A DNA stretch of 37,276 bases, taken from positions 1-37,276 of the forward strand of contig JAAAPI010000185.1 of assembly GCA_009908325.1 (NCBI GenBank). The letters run 5' to 3'. Position 1 is the first letter of the stretch. Each line of letters begins with the position of its first letter. Shown here in pieces: positions 23,659 to 31,850 of the stretch. The notes beneath the pieces were generated by a model. That model was given only the letters and a program-made list of their open reading frames with translations, was not told the DNA's origin and ran no database searches. Made by a program: the position numbers and the translations under genes. The stretch comes from Verrucomicrobiota bacterium (GTDB lineage: Bacteria > Verrucomicrobiota > Verrucomicrobiia > Opitutales > Coraliomargaritaceae).

Positions 23659-26600
23659 ATGCTCAATCGACTAATCGATTTTTCCCTCAAAAACCGCTTG
23701 TTGGTCCTTGTCCTGGCCGGGATGCTGACATTAGCCGGCATCTGGCGGCTGACAATGCTTCCGATCGACGCCTTCCCCGATACGACTCCGGTGCAGGTGC
23801 AGATCAACACCGTGGCACCGGCCCTCAACCCGGAGGAAATCGAGCAGCAGATCACCCTGCCGGTCGAACTCTCGATTGGCGGGCTTCCCGGCCTGAGCAA
23901 CGTCCGCTCTGTTTCGAAGTTCGGCTTCTCCCAAGTGGTCGCCACCTTCACCGATGCGACCGATATCATCGATGCCCGGCAGTATGTCTCCGAGCGAATC
24001 ACTGCGGTGGAGATGCCCTCCGATGTCGCGCGCCCGCAACTCGGCCCCATCGCCACAGGCTTGGGTGAGGTCTTTCACTACATCGTGCGCTCCGAGGATC
24101 CGGATCGCAGCCTGGAGGAACTGCGCACCCTGCATGATTGGGTGGTTAAACCCGAGCTGCGCAAGGTGCCCGGCGTCGCCGAAGTCAACTCCTGGGGCGG
24201 CGAAGTGAAACAATACCACGTCGTGGTCTCCCCGCCCGCGCTGCTGAAATACGACCTCACGCTGGACGATGTCTATCACGCCCTGGAGACCAACAACGCG
24301 AACGTCGGCGGCGGGGTGATCACTTCCGGCGGGGTCTCACAGCTCGTGCACGGCATCGGCCGGGTGGACTCCATCCCGGAAATCGAGAATATTGTCGTCA
24401 CCGCCCGCGACGGCAACCCGACCTACATCCGCGATCTCGCCGAGAAGGTCGTCATCGACCATGAGATCCGGCGCGGCGCCGTCACCTCAGACGGGCGGGG
24501 CGAATCGGTGTTAGGCCTCGCCTTCATGCTGATGGGTGAAAATAGCCAGGTGGTGACGGAAGCCCTCAAGGCACAACTCGATCAGGTGCGTCCCGCTCTG
24601 CCGGACGATGTCGTGCTCGAAGTAGTCTATGACCGCACTGAGCTGACCCACTCAGTGATTGAAACCGTCCAGCACAACCTCCTGCTCGGTGCCGTCCTCG
24701 TCGTGCTCGTCCTTTTTCTGCTACTCGGCAATCTCCGCGCCGGCCTGTTGGTCGCACTGGTCATTCCGTTCTCCATGCTCTTTGCCGTGCTGGGGATGTA
24801 TGAGTTCGCCATCGCCGCCAGCTTGCTGAGTCTCGGCGCGATCGACTTTGGTATTATCATCGACGGTTCGGTTGTGATGACCGAGTCCAACCTGCGACGA
24901 CTCGGCAATCGCGCACGGGAGCTGGGCCGCGCCCTGACTCCCGAGGAACGGCTCGAAGCCGTCGCCCAATCCGCCAAAAAAGTGGCCCGCCCCGTCGCTT
25001 TCGGAATCGGGATCATCCTCATCGTCTTCCTGCCCATCTTCAGCCTGGAAGGGATCGAGGGGAAGATGTTCAAGCCGATGGCCGCGACCTTTATCTTCGC
25101 GCTACTCGGCGCGCTTGTTCTCGCACTGACGCTCTCGCCCGTTCTCAGCTACTACTTTCTGCCCCGCAAGCCGCGCACGCGTGAAGGCTTCATCGAGGGC
25201 ACGCTCGCCAGCCTCTATGCCCGGCTCCTGGACGCTGCCATGAAAGCGCGTAAAATCATTGTCCTCCTCGTTGTCGCGCTCCTCGGCTTGACCGCCTGGC
25301 AAGCCACGCGCCTGGGCGGTGAGTTCATCCCCCGCCTGAGCGAGGGTGCCGTCGCCATCAATACAATACGCATCGCCGGCATCTCCATCGACGAGTCAGT
25401 CGATTACAACACCGAGATAGAGCGCCTGCTCCTCGAGGCGTTTCCCGATGAAATCCGCCACGTCTGGAGCCGGATCGGCACCGCCGAAGTCGCGACCGAC
25501 CCGATGGGCACTGAACTCACCGATATTTTCGTCTCACTCCATCCACGGGACGAATGGACCCGCACGGAAAGCCAGGCCGAACTGATCGCCGCCATGCAGG
25601 AGGAACTGGCTGATCTGCCGGGCCTGAATATGGTCTTCACCCAACCAATCGAGATGCGGCTCAACGAGATGGTCTCGGGTATCCGCACCGATCTGGGCAT
25701 CAAAATCTACGGCGATGAGTTCGACGAACTGCTCCGCGTCAGCGACGCCGTCCAGCGGGTGCTGGTCGATATCCCCGGGGCCTCGGATGTCGCCGTCGAC
25801 CAACTCACGGGCCAGCCCATGTTGCGGGTCGAGGTGGATCGTGAGGCCATCGCCCGCCACGGTGTGGCCGTCAACCAGGTGCTCCAATTCGCCGAAGCCG
25901 TTGGTGGGCGCAAGGTCGGGGAGATCTACGAAGGCCAGCGGCACTTCGATCTCGTCGCGCGACTTCCCGACACTCACCGCCAGGACCCCGAAGCCCTGGC
26001 CGCGACAGTCGTGCCGACCGAAGACGGCAAACGCCTGCCTCTGCGGCTCCTCGCCGATATCGAAACCACCGATGGTTCCTCGACGATCACCCGCGAATGG
26101 GGGCGCCGACTGATCCGCGTGCAATGTAACATCGCCGGCCGCGACGTGACCTCATTCATCGCCGAAGCCAAGCAGCGTATCGCCGAAGAGGTCGACCTTC
26201 CCGATGGTTACATTGTGGAATGGGGCGGTCAGTTCGAAAATCTGGAACGTGCGCAGAGCCGGCTCTTGATCGTGGTGCCGGCGACCTTGCTGCTGGTCTT
26301 CGTGCTACTGTTCTTCAGCCTGAAACGCATGCGCGACGTGCTCCTGATTTATACGGGTATTCCATTCGCATTGATCGGTGGTGTCTTCGCGCTCTGGCTG
26401 CGCGACATCCCGTTCAGCGTGAGTGCCGCCGTGGGCTTTATCGCTCTCTTTGGTATCGCCGTGCTCAACGGGCAAATCCTGATTCAAGCCATCCGCGACT
26501 TTCGGGATGACGGTCTCGCCGTGGGCATAGCCGTGACCGAAGCAGCCAAGCAGCGCCTCAAGCCCGTTCTCGCCACTGCCGTCACCGATGCCGCCGGCTT

Positions 26601-26763
26601 TTTACCCATGGCTCTCTCTGCCGGGGTAGGTGCCGAAGTTCAGCGGCCCTTGGCCACTGTCGTTATCGGCGGCGTCCTTACGTCCACATTGCTCACTCTC
26701 TTTGTCCTCCCGCTTCTTTACCGGATGGTTGGTGAGCGCGGCAAACAAGTATCCTCGTTGTAA
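23659..26763 (+). CDS. czcA: CzcA-like heavy-metal RND efflux pump
   Basis: A 1034-residue inner-membrane proton/metal antiporter of the HME-RND family. It has the typical start (NRLLVLVLAGMLTLAGIW, PIDAFPDTTPVQVQI), two large periplasmic loops and twelve membrane helices. Helix 4 reads DFGIIIDGSVVMTE with D396, D402 and E409, matching in spacing the proton-relay D402, D408 and E415 of CzcA. This DFG-x3-DG signature is typical of pumps for divalent Zn, Co, Cd or Ni rather than Cu/Ag. It follows the adaptor gene by 24 bp in the same operon. No regulator gene is adjacent. Confidence 0.93.
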   Translation: MLNRLIDFSLKNRLLVLVLAGMLTLAGIWRLTMLPIDAFPDTTPVQVQINTVAPALNPEEIEQQITLPVELSIGGLPGLSNVRSVSKFGFSQVVATFTDATDIIDARQYVSERITAVEMPSDVARPQLGPIATGLGEVFHYIVRSEDPDRSLEELRTLHDWVVKPELRKVPGVAEVNSWGGEVKQYHVVVSPPALLKYDLTLDDVYHALETNNANVGGGVITSGGVSQLVHGIGRVDSIPEIENIVVTARDGNPTYIRDLAEKVVIDHEIRRGAVTSDGRGESVLGLAFMLMGENSQVVTEALKAQLDQVRPALPDDVVLEVVYDRTELTHSVIETVQHNLLLGAVLVVLVLFLLLGNLRAGLLVALVIPFSMLFAVLGMYEFAIAASLLSLGAIDFGIIIDGSVVMTESNLRRLGNRARELGRALTPEERLEAVAQSAKKVARPVAFGIGIILIVFLPIFSLEGIEGKMFKPMAATFIFALLGALVLALTLSPVLSYYFLPRKPRTREGFIEGTLASLYARLLDAAMKARKIIVLLVVALLGLTAWQATRLGGEFIPRLSEGAVAINTIRIAGISIDESVDYNTEIERLLLEAFPDEIRHVWSRIGTAEVATDPMGTELTDIFVSLHPRDEWTRTESQAELIAAMQEELADLPGLNMVFTQPIEMRLNEMVSGIRTDLGIKIYGDEFDELLRVSDAVQRVLVDIPGASDVAVDQLTGQPMLRVEVDREAIARHGVAVNQVLQFAEAVGGRKVGEIYEGQRHFDLVARLPDTHRQDPEALAATVVPTEDGKRLPLRLLADIETTDGSSTITREWGRRLIRVQCNIAGRDVTSFIAEAKQRIAEEVDLPDGYIVEWGGQFENLERAQSRLLIVVPATLLLVFVLLFFSLKRMRDVLLIYTGIPFALIGGVFALWLRDIPFSVSAAVGFIALFGIAVLNGQILIQAIRDFRDDGLAVGIAVTEAAKQRLKPVLATAVTDAAGFLPMALSAGVGAEVQRPLATVVIGGVLTSTLLTLFVLPLLYRMVGERGKQVSSL

Positions 26764-26854
26764 CGGCATGTAACGGCAATCAACCCAGAAAAAGATAAAA
26801 TTCCGGCGAAACTGTGTATTTTTGAACTAAAACCTTGAAGGAGTCCTACCTTTA

Positions 26855-26902
26855 TTGATCGGAATCAAGAAAAGCCCCGGCCCAACGGTGTAGGGTGCAC
26901 CC
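26855..26902 (+). promoter_or_regulatory. FNR/DNR-type promoter of the DGC-domain gene
   Basis: TTGAT-CGGA-ATCAA (26855-26868) is a perfect FNR/DNR-type palindrome centred 41.5 bp upstream of ATG 26903. TAGGGT lies at -12 to -7. The arrangement puts the transcription start at or next to the ATG. Confidence 0.75.
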
Positions 26903-27289
26903 ATGCATTTCCGTTGCACCGACTTCGACTACGCGGCCAAACCGCTCATCTATGCCTGCTCGGGCTGCTCCAGCGCGGCCCAGTTGGCCAACCGCTTGGC
27001 GATCCGCATGGACCGCGAGGGCGAAGCCGAGATGTCCTGCATCGTCGGCTTGGGCGGTGATGTTCGCCCGCTAGTCCGAACCGCGCAGAAGGCCGACGAG
27101 TCGGGACGGTCGATCATCATGATCGACGGCTGCCCGCTGCAGTGCGGTCGCCACACCCTGGCCCGGCACGGCATCGAGCCCGACCTGCACTGGGATCTGA
27201 GCCAGAAACAGATCCGCAAAGAAAAACACGTCGATTTCGACCCGGCGGACGCCGAACGACTCAAGGCGGAACTGATCGAAGCCATCTAA
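26903..27289 (+). CDS. DGC-domain putative zinc-binding protein
   Basis: A 128-residue cytoplasmic protein with the DGC signature IIMIDGCPLQCGRHTL (C77, C81). Two further Cys sites, YACSGCSSAAQ (C19, C22) and MSCIVGLGG (C46), are family hallmarks, and PDLHWDLS near the end fits too. DGC proteins are predicted zinc-binding proteins of unknown role. Here the gene stands alone between the metal pump and the N2O genes but has its own perfect FNR-type site, so it belongs to the anaerobic/NO regulon rather than to metal efflux. It converges with the cytochrome c gene. Confidence 0.85.
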   Translation: MHFRCTDFDYAAKPLIYACSGCSSAAQLANRLAIRMDREGEAEMSCIVGLGGDVRPLVRTAQKADESGRSIIMIDGCPLQCGRHTLARHGIEPDLHWDLSQKQIRKEKHVDFDPADAERLKAELIEAI

Positions 27290-27328
27290 ACCCTCCACGC
27301 ACCCGCATGATATCGGTGGATCAATTAA

Positions 27329-27844
27329 TCAACCTTCCGAACCGTCCGGTACAGTGTCAGGTTTTTCCGGTGCCAGTGAGAGAATGTAGTCCACTATTTC
27401 ACCGAGTTTCTCTTCCGAATATTGTGGGTGTGGGGGCATGGGGATATCGCCCCAGTTGCCTTTACCGCCGTCTTTGATTTTCTGCACCAACCTGCCGCGC
27501 GCCGTGTCGGCTTCCGCGGCGTAGTGCTCGGCCACTTGGATGAAGCTTGGTCCGACCAGTTTCGTGTCTTCCTTGTGGCAGGCGGTGCAATTGAAGTCTT
27601 TGGCGAGGGCCGCGCCCGGGGGAATGAGGGATTCTTCAAGGCGTGCTTGTTCGGCCTCGGCTTGGGCGGATTCGGTCATGGAGGCATAATAGGCGGCATC
27701 GGCACCGGAGGTGCTTGGGCTACCTGGTGGGCCAGCGAGACGTCCGTAGAGCCAGGCACCGAAGATCAGGGCGGAATAACCAATCGGCAAAACCACGGTG
27801 ACAAGGAGGATTTTTAGAAAAAGCCTATAATTGCGGCGAGCCAT
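27329..27844 (-). CDS. Membrane-anchored c-type cytochrome
   Basis: A 171-residue protein with an N-terminal membrane anchor (residues 9-34), a flexible periplasmic linker and a single class I cytochrome domain. The heme site is CTACH at residues 86-90, and IPMPPHPQYSEEKLGEIVDY supplies a candidate Met ligand followed by the usual C-terminal helix. It sits 12 bp downstream of the SCO gene and divergent from azurin-nosZ, behind the shared FNR-type site, so it is a likely electron carrier from the quinol-oxidising complex to azurin or NosZ. Confidence 0.85.
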   Translation of the reverse strand: MARRNYRLFLKILLVTVVLPIGYSALIFGAWLYGRLAGPPGSPSTSGADAAYYASMTESAQAEAEQARLEESLIPPGAALAKDFNCTACHKEDTKLVGPSFIQVAEHYAAEADTARGRLVQKIKDGGKGNWGDIPMPPHPQYSEEKLGEIVDYILSLAPEKPDTVPDGSEG

Positions 27845-27856
27845 GGATCGTGGGTT

Positions 27857-28516
27857 CTATTTCGATTGATTGAGGCTTCGGAGCTTGGCCAGCACGTCGT
27901 CCGGCTTCCAGAAGTTGCCGCGCCAGATTTTTTCAACGGTTCCGTCGGGCCGGACGAGGGCGGTGCAGAGCGTGTGGTTGAGGACGCCGTCCTTGGTCTC
28001 GGTGAAGACGCGGAAATCTTTGGTGAGTCTGTCAATTTGCGCCTTGCTGCCCGTGGCAAAGTTCCAGACGGCGGGATCGATTTCCATGGCCTCGCTGAAT
28101 TCTTTGAGGCGTTCCGGCCGGTCGAATTCGGGGTCGAGGGTGATGCTGAGCAGGCGGGCCTGGTCTTGCAGTCCTTCCTTCTGGATCGCGGCCTGCAACT
28201 CGTTGAATTTCGAGTTCATCTTCGGGCAGAACTCCATGGCGGCGCAGCGGGTGAAGATGAAGGTCATCACGGTGGCGCGTCCTTCGGCATGGAGCTGAGT
28301 CGGCTTGCCTTGCTCGTTGAGCAGTTGAGCCTCCGGCGCGGTGTCGCCGTCGCGGACGGTCTCTGCCTGTGCGGGGATGGTCGCAGTCAGTAGGGCGAGA
28401 AGGGTGGCCAGCGCCGTCCGGGTGATGCGTTTGTGGCGGATTCCAAATGCCGGTGAAAGCGATCCTTGATTCAGGATACGAGGGATGCGTGCGGAGGATG
28501 AATTGTTTTTTTGCAT
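27857..28516 (-). CDS. SCO1/SenC family copper chaperone or thiol protein
   Basis: A 219-residue periplasmic protein with a thioredoxin-like SCO fold. A hydrophobic export segment (residues 35-50, ending AQA) follows a long basic N-terminus. The copper/thiol motif is TRCAAMEFCP, with C91 and C97 separated by five residues rather than the three of classical Sco1, and the third ligand is probably H181 in LNHTLC. The variant is known to me from many bacterial SCO proteins. With no nosL visible, it may supply copper to the CuA site of NosZ. The start is supported by promoter geometry. Confidence 0.85.
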   Translation of the reverse strand: MQKNNSSSARIPRILNQGSLSPAFGIRHKRITRTALATLLALLTATIPAQAETVRDGDTAPEAQLLNEQGKPTQLHAEGRATVMTFIFTRCAAMEFCPKMNSKFNELQAAIQKEGLQDQARLLSITLDPEFDRPERLKEFSEAMEIDPAVWNFATGSKAQIDRLTKDFRVFTETKDGVLNHTLCTALVRPDGTVEKIWRGNFWKPDDVLAKLRSLNQSK

Positions 28517-28550
28517 GGAAGCATCCTACACCAGCCTTTCCGTAGTTTTC

Positions 28551-28564
28551 TTGATCCAGATCAA
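28551..28564. promoter_or_regulatory. Shared FNR/DNR-type site of the divergent SCO and azurin-nosZ operons
   Basis: TTGAT-CCAG-ATCAA is a perfect palindrome apart from the spacer. It is centred 41.5 bp upstream of the SCO ATG, with TAGGAT at -12 to -7, and 44.5 bp upstream of the azurin ATG (28602), with TAAAGT at -16 to -11. One bound dimer could activate both directions. Confidence 0.8.
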
Positions 28565-28601
28565 GACATTGAATTCTAGATTCGATAAAGTGGGTGCTGT
28601 T

Positions 28602-29138
28602 ATGAAAAACACATCCATCCACTCCACTCTCGGTCTTTTTATCTTGTCCTGCGCGGCTCTCGTGTTCGCAGGCTGCGGCCCGTCGGGCGATTCGTCGTCG
28701 TCCTCGGGCGGCTCGTCAAGCTCGGCAGCTCCGGCGGCTGAAACGCCGGGCGCGGTCAGCCAGACCATCGAACTGACGGCCAACGACCAGATGAAGTTCA
28801 ACTTGGAGCGTTTCGCGGTTAAAGTTGGATCGACCGTCAAGATCCACCTCAAGAATGTGGGCTCGATGCCTAAGATGTCGATGGGGCACAATGTGGTCGT
28901 GCTGAAGCAGGGCACGGACGAAAAGGCCTTCGTTGAAGCGGCTATTCAAGCCCCCGCCAACGATTACATCCCGCAGGCCCAGGAGGATGCGGTGATCGCC
29001 CACACCAAAATGCTCGGCGGTGGCGAGGACGACAGTGTCACCTTCAAAGTGCCGTCCAAAAAAGGGAATTACACCTTTCTCTGCTCCTTCCCCGGCCACT
29101 TCCAAGTGGGCATGAAGGGCACTATGATCGTCAACTAA
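28602..29138 (+). CDS. Azurin-like cupredoxin lipoprotein
   Basis: A 178-residue blue copper protein anchored by a lipobox Cys (FAGC, C25), followed by a Ser-rich linker of about 25 residues. All four azurin ligands are visible: H96 in GHNVVVL and C161, H166, M171 in CSFPGHFQVGMKG. A longer in-frame reading from 28485 crosses the FNR-type site and is rejected. It would pass electrons in the periplasm from cytochrome c to NosZ, whose gene starts 7 bp after its stop. Confidence 0.92.
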   Translation: MKNTSIHSTLGLFILSCAALVFAGCGPSGDSSSSSGGSSSSAAPAAETPGAVSQTIELTANDQMKFNLERFAVKVGSTVKIHLKNVGSMPKMSMGHNVVVLKQGTDEKAFVEAAIQAPANDYIPQAQEDAVIAHTKMLGGGEDDSVTFKVPSKKGNYTFLCSFPGHFQVGMKGTMIVN

Positions 29139-29145
29139 TCTGCTG

Positions 29146-31089
29146 ATGAGTCACCGTTCTCACAAACCCAACCCAATGAAACTCATGAAACCAAACCGAC
29201 TCCACACAACCCTCGGGTTTACCGCCCTGGTGGCCGCGCTCTTCGCGAGCGGCTGCTCTGATTCTTCGACCGCTCAAAAATCCGCTTCCTCGTCGAGCAA
29301 GGCTTCGCCGGCCGAAAAGAGTTACGTCGCGCCCGGCGAAAAGGACGATTACTATCTCTTTTACTCCGGCGGCCACTCCGGGCAGGTCTTTGTCGCCGGC
29401 CTGCCTTCGATGCGCCACCTCTTCACGATCCCCGTCTTCGCGCCCTCGCCGGGCGTGGGCTATGGATTTGATGACGAGTCCAGGGCACTCTTGGGTGATT
29501 ACACCTGGGGGGACGTCCACCACCCGGGACTCTCCAAGACGGACGGGCTCTACGATGGTCGCTGGCTCTTCGTCAACGACAACGCGAACAACCGCGTGGC
29601 CCGAATTTCCCTGCGGGACTTCAAGACCAAGCAAATCCTCGGGCCGATCCCCAATTCCAGCGGAAACCATGGTTCGTCCTTTGTCACCGAGAATACCGAT
29701 TATTTGCTGGTGGCGACCCGCTTTTCCGTGCCGTTGCCGATGGGACGTTTCGCGCCGGTCGAGGAATACGCCGAAGAATTCAACGGCATGGTCAGCGGCC
29801 TGAAAATCGACCAGGAGACTGGCGAGATGTCGGTCGGCTGGCAGATCCTGACCCCGCCCTTCAACTGGGACCTCGGTTCCACCGGAAAAGGCCCGAGCAG
29901 CGGTTGGGCTTTCTGGACCTCCTACAACACGGAGATGGCGCACTCCAAGCTGGAGGCCAATGCCAGTCAGTTGGACCGCGACTACGCTGCATTCGTCAAC
30001 TGGGAAGCCGCAGCCAAGGCTGTCGCCGACGGCAAGGCGGACATGCTCGACGGCGTGCCCATGATCAATCCTTCCAAGGTGCCGGGCGTGATGTATTTCG
30101 TCCCGGTCGGCAAGTCGCCGCACGGCATCGATGTCGATCCCTCCGGTCGCTGGATCGCGGCTTCCGGCAAGCTCCAGCCCACGGCCACCGTCTTTGACTT
30201 CGAGAAAGTGCTCGCGGCGATTGAGGCAAAGGACTTTCAGGAGGAGTTCCGCGGTGTGCCCGTGATCAACTACGACGCGATCGTCGAAGGCGAAGTTCCG
30301 GTCGGTCTCGGTCCGCTCCACACCCAGTATGACGGCAAAGGCAACGCCTACACCTCACTCTATATTGAGTCGGCGGTCGCCAAGTGGAAACTGCCGCCCT
30401 GGACGGAAGAAGAGAAGGCCGATTTGGAAAGTGTCATCTCGGACAAGATTCAGGTGCACTTCAACATCGGCCACCTCGTGGTCGGCGGCAGTGATACCAA
30501 GAAGCCTTACGGCGACTGGCTCGTTGCGATGAACAAGCTGTCCAAAGGGCGGAACATCTCGACCGGTCCCGCGCAACCCGAGACCAGCCAGTTGATCGAC
30601 ATCACCGGTGAGTCGATGGAAATGATCTACGAAGCCTACACCGATCCCGAGCCGCACTTCGCGCAAATTCTCAAAGCTGATGCCATCAATCCCATCGAGG
30701 TTTATCCGAAAGAGGAGAGCCATCACGAGCACGCGATTTGGAGCTTGGGCGAAGGCGAAATCACTCACGAACCCGGCAAGGTAACGGCAAAGATCGCGGC
30801 GGTGCGCAGTCAGTTCGGCCCCGAAAAGATTCGGGCCAAGGTGGGGGACACGCTGGTGCTGCACATCACCAACATCGAGCAGACCTCCGATATGATTCAC
30901 GGCTTCGCGATCAACGGGCACGATCTGAATGTGATCATCGATCCGGGCGAGACCAAGACGGTCACCCTCAAGTTGAAGAAGTCGGGAGTCTTCCCCTTCT
31001 ACTGCACGAACTTCTGCTCCGCGCTCCACCAGGAGATGCAGGGTTATCTCGAAGTCGTGCCGGAGGGAACGCCAACGGCCTCGCTTTAA
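29146..31089 (+). CDS. nosZ: Nitrous oxide reductase, clade II lipoprotein type
   Basis: A 647-residue periplasmic multicopper enzyme that reduces N2O to N2. The seven CuZ histidines are identifiable: H125 and H126 (DVHHPG), H175 (GNHGSS), H326 (KSPHG), H392 (PLHTQ), H443 (NIGH) and H504 (PEPH). CuA ligands are H585 (MIHGF) and C620, C624, H628, M631 (YCTNFCSALHQEM). The export signal ends in a lipobox (ASGC, C37) with no twin-arginine motif, which fits clade II enzymes. ATG 29176 is an equally possible start and gives a more usual signal length. An intrinsic terminator follows. Expression likely depends on the FNR-type site upstream of azurin. Confidence 0.97.
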   Translation: MSHRSHKPNPMKLMKPNRLHTTLGFTALVAALFASGCSDSSTAQKSASSSSKASPAEKSYVAPGEKDDYYLFYSGGHSGQVFVAGLPSMRHLFTIPVFAPSPGVGYGFDDESRALLGDYTWGDVHHPGLSKTDGLYDGRWLFVNDNANNRVARISLRDFKTKQILGPIPNSSGNHGSSFVTENTDYLLVATRFSVPLPMGRFAPVEEYAEEFNGMVSGLKIDQETGEMSVGWQILTPPFNWDLGSTGKGPSSGWAFWTSYNTEMAHSKLEANASQLDRDYAAFVNWEAAAKAVADGKADMLDGVPMINPSKVPGVMYFVPVGKSPHGIDVDPSGRWIAASGKLQPTATVFDFEKVLAAIEAKDFQEEFRGVPVINYDAIVEGEVPVGLGPLHTQYDGKGNAYTSLYIESAVAKWKLPPWTEEEKADLESVISDKIQVHFNIGHLVVGGSDTKKPYGDWLVAMNKLSKGRNISTGPAQPETSQLIDITGESMEMIYEAYTDPEPHFAQILKADAINPIEVYPKEESHHEHAIWSLGEGEITHEPGKVTAKIAAVRSQFGPEKIRAKVGDTLVLHITNIEQTSDMIHGFAINGHDLNVIIDPGETKTVTLKLKKSGVFPFYCTNFCSALHQEMQGYLEVVPEGTPTASL

Positions 31090-31099
31090 AGTATCCGAG

Positions 31100-31138
31100 T
31101 GCGGTCCTGGGGCTTGATGCTGCGGGGCCGCATTTTTT
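31100..31138 (+). terminator. Intrinsic terminator between nosZ and the accessory nos genes
   Basis: TGCGGTCC (31100-31107) pairs with GGGCCGCA (31125-31132), eight pairs with one G-T, followed at once by six T. It lies 10 bp after nosZ and before the NosB-like gene, so it would reduce read-through into the maturation genes. Confidence 0.65.
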
Positions 31139-31187
31139 AGATGGAGGCGAATGCGCCAAACAGCGTCTCGATCAACAGGAATATGCC

Positions 31188-31850
31188 ATGACGAAACCGA
31201 ATCAACCTGGCTCATCGCAATTGCCTTGGTGGCGGCGCGAGGCCCGCTTCCTCGACCGCTCACTCAATCCGCTATCGCGTTTGCTATTGTTGGCGGTCGC
31301 TGGCTTGTTCGTGGCTATCGCCTTCCTGCCGCTGTGGCGCATCACGCTGATCGCGCCACAGTATGAGGAGGGGCTGCGGGTGAGCATCTACAGTTATAAA
31401 CTGGTGGGCGGCAACGGCGGCCAGGATCTGGTCGAGATCAACAATCTGAACCACTACATTGGCATGCGGACACTTGAACAGAGCGACTTTGTCGAAATGA
31501 AATGGATGCCGTTCGCGCTCGGCCTCTTCGCGCTCATCGCCCTGCGGGCGGCGGCGCACGGGCGCATGAGCCAGGTGGTCGACCTCTTCGCGTTGTTTAC
31601 ATACTTCGGTCTCTTTTCGATGGGCTTGTTTTACTACAGGCTCTACACCTACGGGCACAATCTCGACCCCAAAGCACCCATGACGATCGAGCCCTTCACG
31701 CCCATGCTGATCGGCAAAAACCAGATCGCCAATTTCGTGCAATACAGCTTTCCGCTCATCGGTGGCATACTCATGGTTTTTATTCCCGTGCTGCTCTTCG
31801 GGGCTTTTTGGTTTTCCCGCAGATCCCGGGATGTAGAAGGAGACACCTGA
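31188..31850 (+). CDS. nosB: NosB-like membrane protein of the clade II nos cluster
   Basis: A 220-residue membrane protein with about four hydrophobic segments. The first is followed by LPLWRITLIAPQYEEGL and then by LNHYIGM, a pattern I associate with the membrane protein that follows nosZ in clade II clusters (NosB). Its precise role is unknown; it may help electron delivery or copper-site assembly. ATG 31188 has AGGA 8 bases upstream. The much longer open frame upstream lies antisense-like across nosZ and is rejected. Its stop overlaps the nosD start (TGATG). Confidence 0.75.
   Translation: MTKPNQPGSSQLPWWRREARFLDRSLNPLSRLLLLAVAGLFVAIAFLPLWRITLIAPQYEEGLRVSIYSYKLVGGNGGQDLVEINNLNHYIGMRTLEQSDFVEMKWMPFALGLFALIALRAAAHGRMSQVVDLFALFTYFGLFSMGLFYYRLYTYGHNLDPKAPMTIEPFTPMLIGKNQIANFVQYSFPLIGGILMVFIPVLLFGAFWFSRRSRDVEGDT

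Noticed and set aside
26757..26780. Short direct repeat GTAACGGCA twice after the czcA stop
   Set aside because: It is only 9 bp, occurs just twice and has no associated structure; probably chance or local duplication.
29131..30321. Minus-strand ORF of 396 codons antisense to nosZ
   Set aside because: nosZ carries all copper ligands in the other frame; the antisense product is rich in His, Arg and Asp, as expected from the reverse complement of a GC-rich gene.
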